From NCBI GenBank assembly GCA_009772935.1, contig WOUR01000001.1, forward strand, positions 124,001 through 188,000: a stretch of DNA of 64,000 nucleotides, read 5' to 3'. Positions 1 through 9,197 of the stretch are shown one piece after another. The stretch is from Rhodospirillaceae bacterium. GTDB lineage: Bacteria > Pseudomonadota > Alphaproteobacteria > Reyranellales > Reyranellaceae. The number at the start of each line of letters is the position of its first letter. Positions within the stretch are counted from its first letter, which is position 1. Under the pieces are notes generated by a model that was not told the origin of the DNA, did no database searches, and saw only the letters and a program-made list of their open reading frames with translations. Position numbers and translations under genes: made by a program.

Positions 1-66
1 GAGATCGTGCGGATGATCGTCGCCTATCTCGGGGCCGTCTCAGCCGCCACCGGCCGCCAACCCTGA
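1..66 (+). CDS. possible C-terminal end of a gene entering from the left edge
   Basis: An open frame runs from the first base to a TGA at 64-66 and would encode 21 residues ending in GRQP. It overlaps the 3' end of the convergent SDR gene by about 40 bases, a tail-to-tail overlap seen repeatedly in this window. It is too short to assign a family, and chance openness cannot be excluded. Confidence 0.3.
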   Translation, partial: EIVRMIVAYLGAVSAATGRQP

Positions 67-971
67 GAAACCGCGCCCGCGAAAGCCGCGACCTCTTCTT
101 GCCAGTCCTCGCGGTTGGAATCGGCCGAACTCGCCGTCCTGCGGCCGGAGAAATCGAGATGCACGCCGCTCTCCTGCGGGAACAGGCGTCCCGTGAGCAA
201 CCGCGCGTAGGTCGCGGCCGACCGGCGCGGCGTGCTGGCGCCATGCATCGTTCGCGCCACCACCGGCAAAATCGTCGACCAGGCCCAACGCTCGAAGGCG
301 GAGCGGGTGCGCGCCAGCCCCGTCCCCGGCATCAGGCCGGGATCGTAGGCGAACCAGCGCGGACCATCCGCAGGCGTACGGCGCGCAAGGGCGTAGACAT
401 GCAGAATGGCCACTAGTTTGGACGTCGCATAGCGATCCATGCCCTGCTGCTTGGCCGGCACGCTGGCGTCGAGGTCGCCGCACGCCACCCGCTTGATTCC
501 AGGATAGAGCCCGCCCCTGAAGCCGAACCGGCGAGCCCCGGGGTCATCGGGATCATGCGTTCCGCTCGCCGTAAAGACGACCGGCGCACGGAGTTCGAGG
601 CACGGCGACAGCCGCTCGACCAGCAGCGCGTGCGCCAGCCAGTTCGCCTGCAGTGTCTCTTCGTAGCCGTCATCCGTCATGTGCCGAGTGCGCACGTTCT
701 GGCCACCGGCATTGGCGGCGATCGACGCGAGACGGCCACCTGAAAGATGCGTCGTCACCGCGTCGGCAAACGCGACCGTCGATGCGAGCGAGGAGAGATC
801 GAGCGGCAGGATACGCAGGCGATCTTCACCCGCGACATTGCGCAGCGCCTGCGCTTGCGCAGGCCGGCGGGCACCGGCGACGACGCGCGTCGCGGGTTCC
901 GCGAGCAGAAGGCGCACGAGTTCGAGGCCGAGCCCCGACGTGGCTCCGGTGACAAGATGGATGGCTGTCAT
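24..971 (-). CDS. short-chain dehydrogenase/reductase, retinol dehydrogenase-like
   Basis: Predicted 315-aa cytoplasmic NAD(P)-dependent oxidoreductase of the classical SDR fold. The cofactor motif TGATSGLG is at residues 8-15, NAG follows in the central sheet, a serine sits in FTASGTH, and the catalytic YATSK supplies the Tyr and Lys. The length and the YATSK region resemble the retinol dehydrogenase/protochlorophyllide reductase type; the substrate cannot be read from sequence. I chose the ATG at 971 because the Rossmann strand starts directly after it; 24 further upstream codons are open but not SDR-like. It is divergent from a TetR-type regulator, with a palindrome between them, so it is probably that regulator's target. 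Confidence 0.85.
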   Translation of the reverse strand: MTAIHLVTGATSGLGLELVRLLLAEPATRVVAGARRPAQAQALRNVAGEDRLRILPLDLSSLASTVAFADAVTTHLSGGRLASIAANAGGQNVRTRHMTDDGYEETLQANWLAHALLVERLSPCLELRAPVVFTASGTHDPDDPGARRFGFRGGLYPGIKRVACGDLDASVPAKQQGMDRYATSKLVAILHVYALARRTPADGPRWFAYDPGLMPGTGLARTRSAFERWAWSTILPVVARTMHGASTPRRSAATYARLLTGRLFPQESGVHLDFSGRRTASSADSNREDWQEEVAAFAGAVSQGWRPVAAETAPR

Positions 972-991
972 GTCTTTGACTCCTGCTGAGG

Positions 992-1006
992 TCCATTGAA
1001 AATGGA
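992..1006. promoter_or_regulatory. candidate TetR operator palindrome
   Basis: TCCATT-GAA-AATGGA is a perfect 6-bp inverted repeat with a 3-bp spacer. It lies between the SDR start (971) and the chosen TetR start (1047), where a repressor could control both promoters. An arms-and-short-spacer dyad fits a dimeric TetR repressor. Binding is inferred, not shown. Confidence 0.45.
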
Positions 1007-1046
1007 AACCGGGTTGCCGTCCGTCCATTCGCATCGGAGCCACGCC

Positions 1047-1667
1047 GTGCCGACCGCCCTGAAACCGCGCAAGAAGCCTCTCCAGGCCCGCTCGGCCGTT
1101 ACCGTGGATGCCATCGTCGAGGCGACCATTCGCATTCTGCGGCGGGATGGATGGGCTGCCTGCACGACAACCCGCATCTCGACCATCGCCGGCATCTCGG
1201 TCGGCTCCCTCTACCAGTACTTTCCGAACCGGAACGCGATTGCCGTCGAGATCGTGCGCCAGCGCACCCGAACCTATCTGGCCGCCGTCATCGCGGCCGA
1301 CCTGTCAGCGGCCGTTACACCCGAGGAGGTGATCGACGCCGCAATCGCCGCCTTCGTCGTCGAGAAGCGCAAGGGCCTCGACGTCTCGCTCGCCCTGCGC
1401 GACGCACTGCCCGAAGTGCAGGGGCGTCAGGCGATCATCGAGGAGGCGCGACGGTATGTTCCGGCGCTTCAGGCGAAGTTCGCGGCGGCCGGCGCAGGGA
1501 CGGCCGACACGATGCAACTCGCCGTGGCGCTCGCTGCCGTGGAGGGAGCCGTCTGGGAGTTGATGGCCCACGACGAGGCCGCGATCGGGCGGCCCGAAGC
1601 CGTTGCCGCCCTGTCGAGGGTGTTCCGGGCTGCGGCGGGGTTCAGCCCTGCGGCAGTGGCACGTTGA
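1047..1667 (+). CDS. TetR/AcrR family transcriptional regulator
   Basis: A 206-aa DNA-binding repressor. The N-terminal helix-turn-helix covers about residues 15-60: DAIVEATIRIL, then the recognition helix followed by the family hallmark GSLYQYFPNR. The C-terminal helical ligand-binding domain has no recognisable specificity. I chose GTG at 1047 because GGAG lies 7 bases upstream and the TetR-like sequence begins there. ATG at 1002 or TTG at 996 would add 15-17 residues of non-family sequence and would put the start codon inside the palindrome at 992-1006. Divergent from the SDR gene; it likely controls itself and that gene. Confidence 0.85.
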   Translation: MPTALKPRKKPLQARSAVTVDAIVEATIRILRRDGWAACTTTRISTIAGISVGSLYQYFPNRNAIAVEIVRQRTRTYLAAVIAADLSAAVTPEEVIDAAIAAFVVEKRKGLDVSLALRDALPEVQGRQAIIEEARRYVPALQAKFAAAGAGTADTMQLAVALAAVEGAVWELMAHDEAAIGRPEAVAALSRVFRAAAGFSPAAVAR

Positions 1668-2298
1668 GCAGCACGCCGAACTCGCGCGCGAGATCGCAGC
1701 TCACGCGGGCATGCACCTTGCCCTGCTTGTCGAAGAAACGGCCGGTCTCGTTCACCGGGAACACGCCCTCGTGCCAGATGCCGGGGTGGATGTAGATGCC
1801 GACGCTGCCGTCCGACCAGAAGGCCTTGAAGCTCTCCGGCTGGAGATCGTCGCCCGGCAGCGCGGCCGGCACCACGAAGGGCTTGCCGTCGAGCGGCCAG
1901 AAGAGCTGTCCGCCGTCCGGGTGATAGTTGCAGTGCCACAGGAGCACGCGGCCCTGGCTGAGTTTGACGCCGGGCCGGACCGACTCCGGCAGGTCCCGGA
2001 AGCCGATGACATAGTGGCCGCCGACCGCCTCGTTGCGACCGATCAATTCGTTGCCGCGCCATTCGCAGGTGAAGATGCCCTCGGTCGTACCGCCCTCGAT
2101 GCCGGTGCCGGCATCGAGCTTGCGCGAACCGCTGAGCGGCCACGGCACGATCTCGATCTTCTGCTTCTTCGGATCGCGCACGACCTCGCCATAGCCCTTG
2201 ATCGTCTCGCGGTTGGCGCGGATCAGGGGAACGTCGAGCAGGCGCAGGCCGGCCGGCACGTCGGGATTGAGATAGTCGAAGACGACGCCGTCATGCAT
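1642..2298 (-). CDS. ureidoglycolate lyase (AllA)-like cupin protein
   Basis: A 218-aa soluble protein resembling the ureidoglycolate lyase/hydrolase fold, a cupin relative that releases urea from ureidoglycolate in purine breakdown. Supporting stretches are HYVIGF, the WHCNYHPDGGQLFWPLDGKP region (about residues 107-126) and IHPGIWHEGVFPV, matching the His-rich strand order of AllA. The N-terminal 75 residues diverge. ATG at 2298 lies 11 bases after the lysyl-tRNA synthetase stop, so the two are probably co-transcribed. No other allantoin genes are nearby, so the true substrate may differ. Its 3' end overlaps the convergent TetR gene by 26 bases. Confidence 0.55.
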   Translation of the reverse strand: MHDGVVFDYLNPDVPAGLRLLDVPLIRANRETIKGYGEVVRDPKKQKIEIVPWPLSGSRKLDAGTGIEGGTTEGIFTCEWRGNELIGRNEAVGGHYVIGFRDLPESVRPGVKLSQGRVLLWHCNYHPDGGQLFWPLDGKPFVVPAALPGDDLQPESFKAFWSDGSVGIYIHPGIWHEGVFPVNETGRFFDKQGKVHARVSCDLAREFGVLLNVPLPQG

Positions 2299-2309
2299 GT
2301 CGCTGGTTC

Positions 2310-3911
2310 CTACGCCGCCTTGCCGAGATCCTCGCCGGCCAGCGCGCGTTCGATCAGCTTCACGACATTGTCGCGGCCGTAGAGCTTGATGAAGGCGCCC
2401 ATGCGCGGTCCCTGCTCGCTGCCGAGCAGCACCTCGTAGAGCGTCTTGAACCACTGCCGCAGCTCTTCCTTGGCGAAGTGGCGCTTGCCTGCCTCGTAGA
2501 CTTCGTCCTGGATGACTTCCGCCGTTGCATCCTCGGGCATCTTGCGCAGCGTCTCGAGCAGATCCTTCAGCGCCGGGCGTTCACGGTCGCTGGGCAGCCG
2601 GAACTTCTTCGAGGATTTCACGAAGTCCTGGTAGTAGGCGACCGCGCCAGCCAGCAGCCGGTCGAGATAGGGCGCAGTCTCCGGCGTTGCACCCGGCACG
2701 TAGCGGCGCAGATACTGCCAGAGAACTTCCTTGTCCTCGGTGTTGGCGACACCGGCCAGGTTAAGCAGCATGCCGAAGGTGACGCCGGCTGCGGAGTTGG
2801 CGGGAGCGGCGCCGTCATGGATGTGCCACGCCGGGTTCTCCAGCGCGCGGGCGGGCTCTTCCTTCGGCAGCTTCTCGACCAGCGAGAGATAGTCGTCGAT
2901 GGCGCGCGGGATCACATCGAAATGCAGCCGCTTCGCGCGGCGCGGCTGCTGGTGCATGTAGAGCGCCAGCGATTCGGGTGAGGCGTAGCGCAGCCATTCC
3001 TCGACCGAGAGACCGTTACCCTTGGACTTCGAGATCTTCTTGCCTTCCTCGTCGAGGAAAAGTTCGTAGTTGAAGCCCTCCGGTGGCTTGCCGCCCAGGA
3101 TGCGCACGATCTTCGCGGAGAGTTCGGCCGAGGGGATCAAATCCTTGCCATACATCTCGTAGTCGACGTCGAGCGCGAACCAGCGGCCGGCCCAGTCGGC
3201 CTTCCACTGCAGCTTGACGTTGCCGCCGGTGACCGGCGTCTCGACCATCGAGCCGTCCTCGTCGCGATAGACGATGGTGCCCGCATCGGCGTCGGTCTTG
3301 ATTACCGGCGCCTGCAGCACGCGGCCCGTCTTGGGCGAGATCGGCAGGAAGATCGAATAGGTCGCGCGGCGCTCCTCGCCGAGGGTCGGCAGCATGACCG
3401 ACTGCACTTCGTCGTAGTGGCGCAGCATGGTGAGCAGCATCTTGTCGAAGCGGCCGGACTTGTACCACTCGGTCGCCGACTGGAACTCGTACTCGAAGCC
3501 GAACGAATCGAGGAAGGCGCGCAGACGAGCGTTGTTCGCCGCGCCAAAGCTCTGATGCTCGTTGCTGAACGGGTCCGGCACAGAGGTCAGCGGCTTGCCG
3601 AGATGGGCCGCCAGCATCTCCTTGTTCGGCACGTTGTCCGGCACCTTGCGCAGGCCGTCCATGTCGTCAGAGAAGCAGAACAGGCGCGCCGGCACGTCGG
3701 ACAGGCGACGGAAGGCCTGGCGCACCATCGTCGTGCGCACGACCTCGCCGAACGTGCCGATATGGGGCAGGCCCGACGGGCCGTAGCCGGTCTCGAACAG
3801 CACATAGCCTTTCGCCGGCGCCTTGCCCTCAATGCGGGCAACGAGCTTGCGGGCTTCTTCAAACGGCCACGCGCGCGCGGCCTCGGCAAGGGTACGATCG
3901 ATCTGGGACAT
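2310..3911 (-). CDS. lysS: class I lysyl-tRNA synthetase
   Basis: A 533-aa enzyme charging tRNA-Lys with lysine. It is the class I (LysK, archaeal/alphaproteobacterial) form, unrelated to the usual class II LysRS. HIGH-like PHIGT is at residues 49-53 and the KMSKS-like KISKSKG at about residue 290, in the Rossmann core; the rest is an alpha-helical anticodon-binding cage. Full length for the family. It starts at ATG 3911, divergent from an MFS gene, and leads into the AllA-like gene 11 bases downstream. The class I enzyme is a useful lineage marker. Confidence 0.96.
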   Translation of the reverse strand: MSQIDRTLAEAARAWPFEEARKLVARIEGKAPAKGYVLFETGYGPSGLPHIGTFGEVVRTTMVRQAFRRLSDVPARLFCFSDDMDGLRKVPDNVPNKEMLAAHLGKPLTSVPDPFSNEHQSFGAANNARLRAFLDSFGFEYEFQSATEWYKSGRFDKMLLTMLRHYDEVQSVMLPTLGEERRATYSIFLPISPKTGRVLQAPVIKTDADAGTIVYRDEDGSMVETPVTGGNVKLQWKADWAGRWFALDVDYEMYGKDLIPSAELSAKIVRILGGKPPEGFNYELFLDEEGKKISKSKGNGLSVEEWLRYASPESLALYMHQQPRRAKRLHFDVIPRAIDDYLSLVEKLPKEEPARALENPAWHIHDGAAPANSAAGVTFGMLLNLAGVANTEDKEVLWQYLRRYVPGATPETAPYLDRLLAGAVAYYQDFVKSSKKFRLPSDRERPALKDLLETLRKMPEDATAEVIQDEVYEAGKRHFAKEELRQWFKTLYEVLLGSEQGPRMGAFIKLYGRDNVVKLIERALAGEDLGKAA

Positions 3912-3981
3912 GGATCGGCCAAACTAGGTGCGAGGGGCATTTGCGTCAATTGCAGCAACAGCCCAAAGTGCCGCTCTCGCA

Positions 3982-5145
3982 ATGAATAGACGCGCCCTCC
4001 TGCTCAGCCTCGGCGGCCTGTTGGCGATGGGCGCGGCCATGGGGGTCGGCCGGTTCGTCTACACGCCGATCCTGCCGCCGATGGTCGAGGCCACTGGTCT
4101 CACCAAGGCGCAGGCCGGCTTCATAGCCTCCGCGAATTTCCTGGGTTACCTCGCCGGCGCGATCCTGGCCGCGCTCCGCCTTCCAGGCACGCGCCGCTCC
4201 TGGCTGCTGACTTCGCTCGCGATCACTGCGATTTGCCTGTTCGGCATGGGCCTCTCGACGGGGATGTCCGCCTTTCTCAGCCTGCGATTCGTGGCCGGCG
4301 TGGCGAGCGCCTTTGCACTGATCTTCAGTTCCGCCCTGGTAATCGACCGGCTGGCCGCGACGGGCAATGGCGCCCTCTCGGCCATTCATTTCGCAGGTGT
4401 CGGGGTCGGGATCGCCGTTTCCGCCGCGACCGTGGCGCTGCTGCTTCAGGCCGGGGCCGCCTGGGCGATGCTGTGGTTTGCAAGCGCCGTCCTGGCCGCG
4501 GCCGCCGGCCTGGCCGTCGTGCGGCTGGTACCGGCTGACGAGAGGACTGGTCGGGCGCCGCCCGCTCCGGCGGAGCTGCGTCTGTCGGCGGACTTCGTGG
4601 CCCTGCTCCTGGCCTATGGCCTGTTCGGCTTCGGCTACGTCATCACCGCGACCTTCATCGTCGACATGGTGCGCGGGACCGCGGTGCTGGCCCATCTCGA
4701 GCCCTATGTCTGGGTCCTGTTCGGCCTGAGCGCGGTACCGTCCGTCGCCTTATGGACGGAGCTGGGTCGCCGCTGGGGTATCTTGCGGCTGTTCGCCGTC
4801 GCCTGCCTGATCGAGGCGGCCGGTGTCGCGGCAAGCGCGTTGTGGCTGCATCCCGCGGGTATCCTGATCTCGGCTGTGTTCGTCGGCGGCACATTCGTAG
4901 GCGTCACCGCGCTCGGCCTGATCGCCACCCGGTCAGGCAACGGCGATCCGCGCAGCCGAATCGCCCTGATGACGGCATCGTTCAGCTTTGGCCAGATCCT
5001 GGGTCCTGCCTTCGCGGGCTATGTCTACGACGCCACGGGGAGTCTCGCGATGCCGCTATCGGTCGCCGTCGCCGCCCTCATGCTGGCGGCCGTCCTGTCG
5101 CTGGTGGCCGACGCGAACAGGCGCGCGCTCAGCCCTTCCAGGTGA
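3982..5145 (+). CDS. MFS transporter, YbfB/YjiJ family
   Basis: A 387-aa inner-membrane protein with about 12 hydrophobic segments. The N-terminal region GRFVYTPILPPM followed by GFIASANFLGYLAG is characteristic of YbfB/YjiJ-type major facilitator transporters, usually drug or metabolite exporters. The substrate is unknown. ATG 3982 is chosen because helix 1 begins there; 18 further upstream codons are open. The 3' end overlaps the convergent membrane hydroxylase gene by 17 bases. Confidence 0.85.
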   Translation: MNRRALLLSLGGLLAMGAAMGVGRFVYTPILPPMVEATGLTKAQAGFIASANFLGYLAGAILAALRLPGTRRSWLLTSLAITAICLFGMGLSTGMSAFLSLRFVAGVASAFALIFSSALVIDRLAATGNGALSAIHFAGVGVGIAVSAATVALLLQAGAAWAMLWFASAVLAAAAGLAVVRLVPADERTGRAPPAPAELRLSADFVALLLAYGLFGFGYVITATFIVDMVRGTAVLAHLEPYVWVLFGLSAVPSVALWTELGRRWGILRLFAVACLIEAAGVAASALWLHPAGILISAVFVGGTFVGVTALGLIATRSGNGDPRSRIALMTASFSFGQILGPAFAGYVYDATGSLAMPLSVAVAALMLAAVLSLVADANRRALSPSR

Positions 5146-6280
5146 AGGGGAAGAGCTGCTGGCGCACGAAGCCGTTGGGCATGTAGTCGCCCAGCACGCC
5201 GTACTTGCCGGGAAAGCGTCGGTCGGATTTCACCGCGGTGCCAAAGATATAGTCGATGAAGGCGAAGTGGGCAGCATAGTTGCGGTCGATCGCCTCGCGC
5301 TCCGAGCCGTGATGCCAGTGGTGGAAGTCGGGCGTCACGATCAGCCACTTGAGCGGCGACTTGCCGAAGATCGCGGGCAGCCGGACGTTGGCGTGGTTGA
5401 ACACCGCCTGGAAGCCCACGATCACGATGTAGACGTCGGTCACGGCCTGGCTGAAGCCCAGCACATAGAGCACGCCCAGGATCGATACGCGTGTCATCAG
5501 CAGTTCGAACAGGTGCAGCCGCGAGCCGGCCATCCAGTCCATATGCTCGGCGCTATGATGCACGGCATGGAAGCGCCACAGGAACGGGATCTCGTGATAG
5601 GCGCGGTGCGTCCAGTACTGGACCAGGTCGGCAACCAGCAGGACGAGGAAGAGCGCGGCGAAGAACGGCAGGCCGCCCACCCATTTCTGCAGGGGGTCCC
5701 AGACCATCCAGCCGAACAGGCGATGGATCGCGAAGTTCACGATCAGCAGCGCCAGTCCGACGAGAAGATGATTCACGATGAAATGTGTGAAGTCGGTCTG
5801 CCAGCCCGGCCGGAACACGGGCTGGTCGCGATGGAGCGGCATCAGCTTCTCGATCACGATGAAGATCATGCTCGAGCCCAGCAGGTCGAGGATGAACCAG
5901 TCGAGGCCGACATAGGGCGTGTTGTCGGGAAAGTCAGCGACGGGAACCCGGTGGCCGCCCATCGCCGCGGCCAGCGCAATGAGGGCCAGTGCGGTCGCAT
6001 TCAGCCAGCGATTGCGGCGCTGGACCAGATTGGCGATCGCCATTCCACCCGCGATCACCATGCCCACCAGCAGCACTTGGCGCAGCAGGCCCACGTCGTA
6101 CTTCTTGCGCAGGTCCGGCGTGGTCAAATACTCCGGGAAGTGAAAGGCGAGCACCGCCAGCACGGCAAGCCCACCCAGAGTGAGGGCGATGATACCGGTG
6201 ATCTTACCCTTGCCCACGTGCAGGGCGCCGGACTGGTGGAAGACGGCGGTGGTCTTGCTGATGACGGGCGGTGGTTTCAT
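5129..6280 (-). CDS. sterol desaturase/fatty acid hydroxylase family protein
   Basis: A 383-aa integral membrane di-iron oxygenase of the fatty-acid hydroxylase superfamily. The histidine clusters are visible in order: HRAYHEIPFLWRFHAVHH (HxxxH then HxxHH), a lone FNHANV, and DFHHWHHG near the C-terminus. These bind two irons to hydroxylate or desaturate lipid substrates. Several hydrophobic helices precede the catalytic core. ATG 6280 is preferred over an upstream start at 6301. The substrate (sterol, hopanoid, carotenoid or fatty acid) cannot be determined. Confidence 0.88.
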   Translation of the reverse strand: MKPPPVISKTTAVFHQSGALHVGKGKITGIIALTLGGLAVLAVLAFHFPEYLTTPDLRKKYDVGLLRQVLLVGMVIAGGMAIANLVQRRNRWLNATALALIALAAAMGGHRVPVADFPDNTPYVGLDWFILDLLGSSMIFIVIEKLMPLHRDQPVFRPGWQTDFTHFIVNHLLVGLALLIVNFAIHRLFGWMVWDPLQKWVGGLPFFAALFLVLLVADLVQYWTHRAYHEIPFLWRFHAVHHSAEHMDWMAGSRLHLFELLMTRVSILGVLYVLGFSQAVTDVYIVIVGFQAVFNHANVRLPAIFGKSPLKWLIVTPDFHHWHHGSEREAIDRNYAAHFAFIDYIFGTAVKSDRRFPGKYGVLGDYMPNGFVRQQLFPFTWKG

Positions 6281-6347
6281 GGAGCGTGATTTTAAGTGCA
6301 ACTGACGGTCGCTGCATCGGGCATTTGTGCTGTGCTATTCACGGCCG

Positions 6348-9131
6348 GTGACAATCCCCGCGACCTCCCCCTGGCCGGCCCTGGTCGCGACCGCCCGCGG
6401 CGCGCTCTGGGGCGCGCCTGACGGCACGCTGGAGCGCCTGACCGGCACCAATGCAGGGGCCCGGGCGGCCGGCAATCCGCCACTGATCTGCCATGCCCCC
6501 GCCGTGGCGGCGCGGCTCGGGCTTGAGGAGATCCCGGCACGCGACCTACTCGAACTCTTCGCGTTCGTGCGGCCGGCGGTCTTCTGCCTGCCCACGGTGC
6601 GCGGCCTGTGCGAGACGCTCGGCCTGCAAGTCCCCGCGACACCGGAGCAGGAGGTCACGGCCCTGCCCGCGATCGCCCGCTCCCTGCTCGACGAACTCGA
6701 CGACATGGCAGCGCTCGCCTCGCCCGAGCTGAGAGAAACGGCGCTCGCCATGGCGCGCGGGCACTGGAGCTGGGGCGACGCGGTTCTGGCGGCGCTGGGT
6801 ATCGATCAGGGAGGCAGGAAGTCACGTCCGGGCGCGGGCCTCGATATCTGGAAGAGTCTGCCCGTGTGGGAGGAGCCTCCGCCCGCGCCGCCGCCAGGGA
6901 GCCAGCCTGTGGAACCACGCGAGGCGCGGCTGCGGCTGGCCCAACTCGTTTCGGCCGGCGCCAACCTCGCCGAGGCGCGGCCAACCCAGAGCGACTATGC
7001 CTCGGCCGCCAGCGAGGCCTTCGCGCCGCGCGAGGAGGAAGGCAAACCCCATGTCGTTCTGGTCGAGGCCGGCACCGGCGTCGGCAAGACCCTGGGCTAT
7101 GTCGCGCCCGCCAGCCTGTGGGCCGAGAAGAACGGCGCACCGGTCTGGATCTCGACCTACACGCGCAACCTGCAGCGCCAGATCGACAACGAGCTCGACC
7201 GGCTGCATCGCGACTCCGCCGAGAAGCGCCGCCGCGTCGTCATCCGCAAGGGCCGCGAGAACTATCTCTGCCTGCTGAACTTCCAGGAGGCCGCGATGCG
7301 CACCGGCCTGGTGCCGGAGAACGCGGTCGGTCTCGGCCTGCTGGCGCGTTGGGCGCTGGCCAGCCGCGACGGCGACATGATCGGCGGCGACCTGCCGGCC
7401 TGGCTGCTCGACCTGGTCGGCCGCAGTCGCGTCCAGCGGCTGGCCGACCGGCGTGGCGAGTGCATCTACTCGGCCTGCGAACATTATCGGAAGTGCTACG
7501 TCGAACGCACGATCCGCCGCGCGCGGCAGGCCGATATCGTGATCGCCAATCATGCGCTGGTGATGATCCAGGCGGCGATGGGCGGGCTCGACGACGGCAC
7601 GCGGCCGCTGCGCTACGTGTTCGACGAGGGCCACCACCTGTTCGACGCCGCCGACGGCGCGTTCGGTGCGCACCTGAGCGGCGTGGAGGCGTCGGACCTG
7701 CGTCGCTGGCTACTTGGTGCGGAGGGACGGCGCGGCAGTCGCGCCCGTGGGCTGGAGCGCCGCGTCACCGACCTGCTCGGCGAGGATGTCGAGGCACAGA
7801 ACGCCTTGCGCCGCCTGCTCGACCTGGCGCAGCAGCTCCCATCGCCCAACTGGCAGACACGGCTGGCGGAGGGCACCGTGCTGGGCCCCGCCGAGGAGTT
7901 CCTCGCGCTGGTGCGCCAGCAGGTGCGTGCGCGGTCTGCCGGCGACGACCAGGGGTTCGGCCAGGAGTGCGACGTGCGGCCGCTCAATCCTGGCCTCGTC
8001 GATGCCGCCGACCAGCTCGCCGAGGCGCTGGAGAAGATGCTCCAACCGGTACGCCGGCTGCGCCAGGCGCTGCGCACCAAGCTCGAAGGCGAGGCCGACA
8101 AGCTCGATTCCGGCCAGCGCGCGCGCATCGAAGGCGTGGCGCGGTCGCTCACCAACCGCTGTGAGCTCACGCTCGAAGCCTGGCGCGCCATGCTCCGCGG
8201 CCTGCACAACGATCCCGACGCTGCCTTCGTCGACTGGTTCGCCGTCGAAAGGGTGCAGGGCCGCGAATACGACGTCGGCATGCATCGCCACTATCTCGAT
8301 CCAGCCGAGCCGTTTGTGAATTCGGTGATCCGGCCCGCGCATGGCGCGGTGATAACCTCGGCGACCTTGCGCGATTCGCTCGGCGTACCGCAGGCCGCCA
8401 ACGACGAGGACGTTGCGGCGCAGGCGGATTGGACGGTTGCCGAAGCGCGCACCGGCACGCGGCATCTTCTCGCGGCGCCAGCGATGCGCGCCGCCATGGC
8501 GTCGCCTTTCGACTATGCGAACGCGACCAGGGTCCTGGTCGTGAAGGACGTGAGACGAGACGATGCCGAGCAGGTCGCCGCGGCCTATCGCGAACTCTTT
8601 CTTGCATCGGGGGGAGGTGCGCTGGGCCTCTTCACCGCCATCGGCCGCCTGCGCGCCGTGCACCAGCGCATCGCGCCGGTGCTTGAGGAAGCGGGCCTGC
8701 CGCTCTACGCCCAGCATGTCGGCGGTATGGATGCCGCGACCCTGGTCGACATCTTCCGCGCCGAGGAGCATTCGTGCCTGCTGGGCACCGATGCCGTTCG
8801 CGACGGTGTCGACGTCCCGGGACGCTCGCTGCGACTGATCGTGTTCGATCGCGTACCCTGGCCGCGCCCCGACATTCTTCACCGCGCGCGCAAGGCGCAC
8901 TGGAAGGCGGCTGGCGCGGGCGCCAACGGCTACGACGACATGCTGGCGCGACTGCGACTGAAGCAGGCCTATGGACGATTGATCCGTCGCGCCGACGATC
9001 GCGGCATCTTCGTGATGCTCGATTCGCGTTTGCCGACACGCCTGCTCAGCGCCTTTCCGCAGGGCGTGAGCGTCGAACGCATGGGGCTTGCCGATGCGGT
9101 GGCCGAAACGAGGCGGTTTCTGGATAGTTGA
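6348..9131 (+). CDS. ATP-dependent DNA helicase, DinG/XPD-like superfamily 2
   Basis: A 927-aa helicase. Walker A (GTGVGKT) is at about residue 241 and the DEAH-box variant DEGHH at about residue 425. Between them are four cysteines (one in NYLCLLN, three in ECIYSACEHYRKC) that fit the [4Fe-4S] cluster of DinG/XPD helicases. Motif ITSATLRD and the C-terminal AYGRLIRRADDRG arginine-finger region complete the core. The N-terminal 230 residues, including LLELFAFVRP, precede the helicase and were not assigned. A GTG at 6348 is preferred over the GTG at 6327. The family acts in DNA repair, resolving R-loops or G-quadruplexes. Confidence 0.88.
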   Translation: MTIPATSPWPALVATARGALWGAPDGTLERLTGTNAGARAAGNPPLICHAPAVAARLGLEEIPARDLLELFAFVRPAVFCLPTVRGLCETLGLQVPATPEQEVTALPAIARSLLDELDDMAALASPELRETALAMARGHWSWGDAVLAALGIDQGGRKSRPGAGLDIWKSLPVWEEPPPAPPPGSQPVEPREARLRLAQLVSAGANLAEARPTQSDYASAASEAFAPREEEGKPHVVLVEAGTGVGKTLGYVAPASLWAEKNGAPVWISTYTRNLQRQIDNELDRLHRDSAEKRRRVVIRKGRENYLCLLNFQEAAMRTGLVPENAVGLGLLARWALASRDGDMIGGDLPAWLLDLVGRSRVQRLADRRGECIYSACEHYRKCYVERTIRRARQADIVIANHALVMIQAAMGGLDDGTRPLRYVFDEGHHLFDAADGAFGAHLSGVEASDLRRWLLGAEGRRGSRARGLERRVTDLLGEDVEAQNALRRLLDLAQQLPSPNWQTRLAEGTVLGPAEEFLALVRQQVRARSAGDDQGFGQECDVRPLNPGLVDAADQLAEALEKMLQPVRRLRQALRTKLEGEADKLDSGQRARIEGVARSLTNRCELTLEAWRAMLRGLHNDPDAAFVDWFAVERVQGREYDVGMHRHYLDPAEPFVNSVIRPAHGAVITSATLRDSLGVPQAANDEDVAAQADWTVAEARTGTRHLLAAPAMRAAMASPFDYANATRVLVVKDVRRDDAEQVAAAYRELFLASGGGALGLFTAIGRLRAVHQRIAPVLEEAGLPLYAQHVGGMDAATLVDIFRAEEHSCLLGTDAVRDGVDVPGRSLRLIVFDRVPWPRPDILHRARKAHWKAAGAGANGYDDMLARLRLKQAYGRLIRRADDRGIFVMLDSRLPTRLLSAFPQGVSVERMGLADAVAETRRFLDS

Positions 9132-9160
9132 GATCGCCGCAACGATCGCTGGGACAAGCT

Positions 9161-9195
9161 GTTTCTCCTGCATCAACCAATGCACCAGGAGGAAC
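9161..9195 (+). promoter_or_regulatory. leader hairpin covering the Shine-Dalgarno of the Gly-rich protein gene
   Basis: GTTTCTCCTG (9161-9170) can pair with CAGGAGGAAC (9186-9195), ten base pairs with one G-U. The 3' arm contains the whole AGGAGG ribosome-binding site three to eleven bases before ATG 9198. It may limit translation. Pairing is read from sequence; function is inferred. Confidence 0.4.
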
Positions 9196-9197
9196 TC

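Noticed and set aside
7710..9185. Long antisense frame opposite the helicase gene
   Set aside because: Same cause; the plus strand has all helicase motifs and the antisense product has none.
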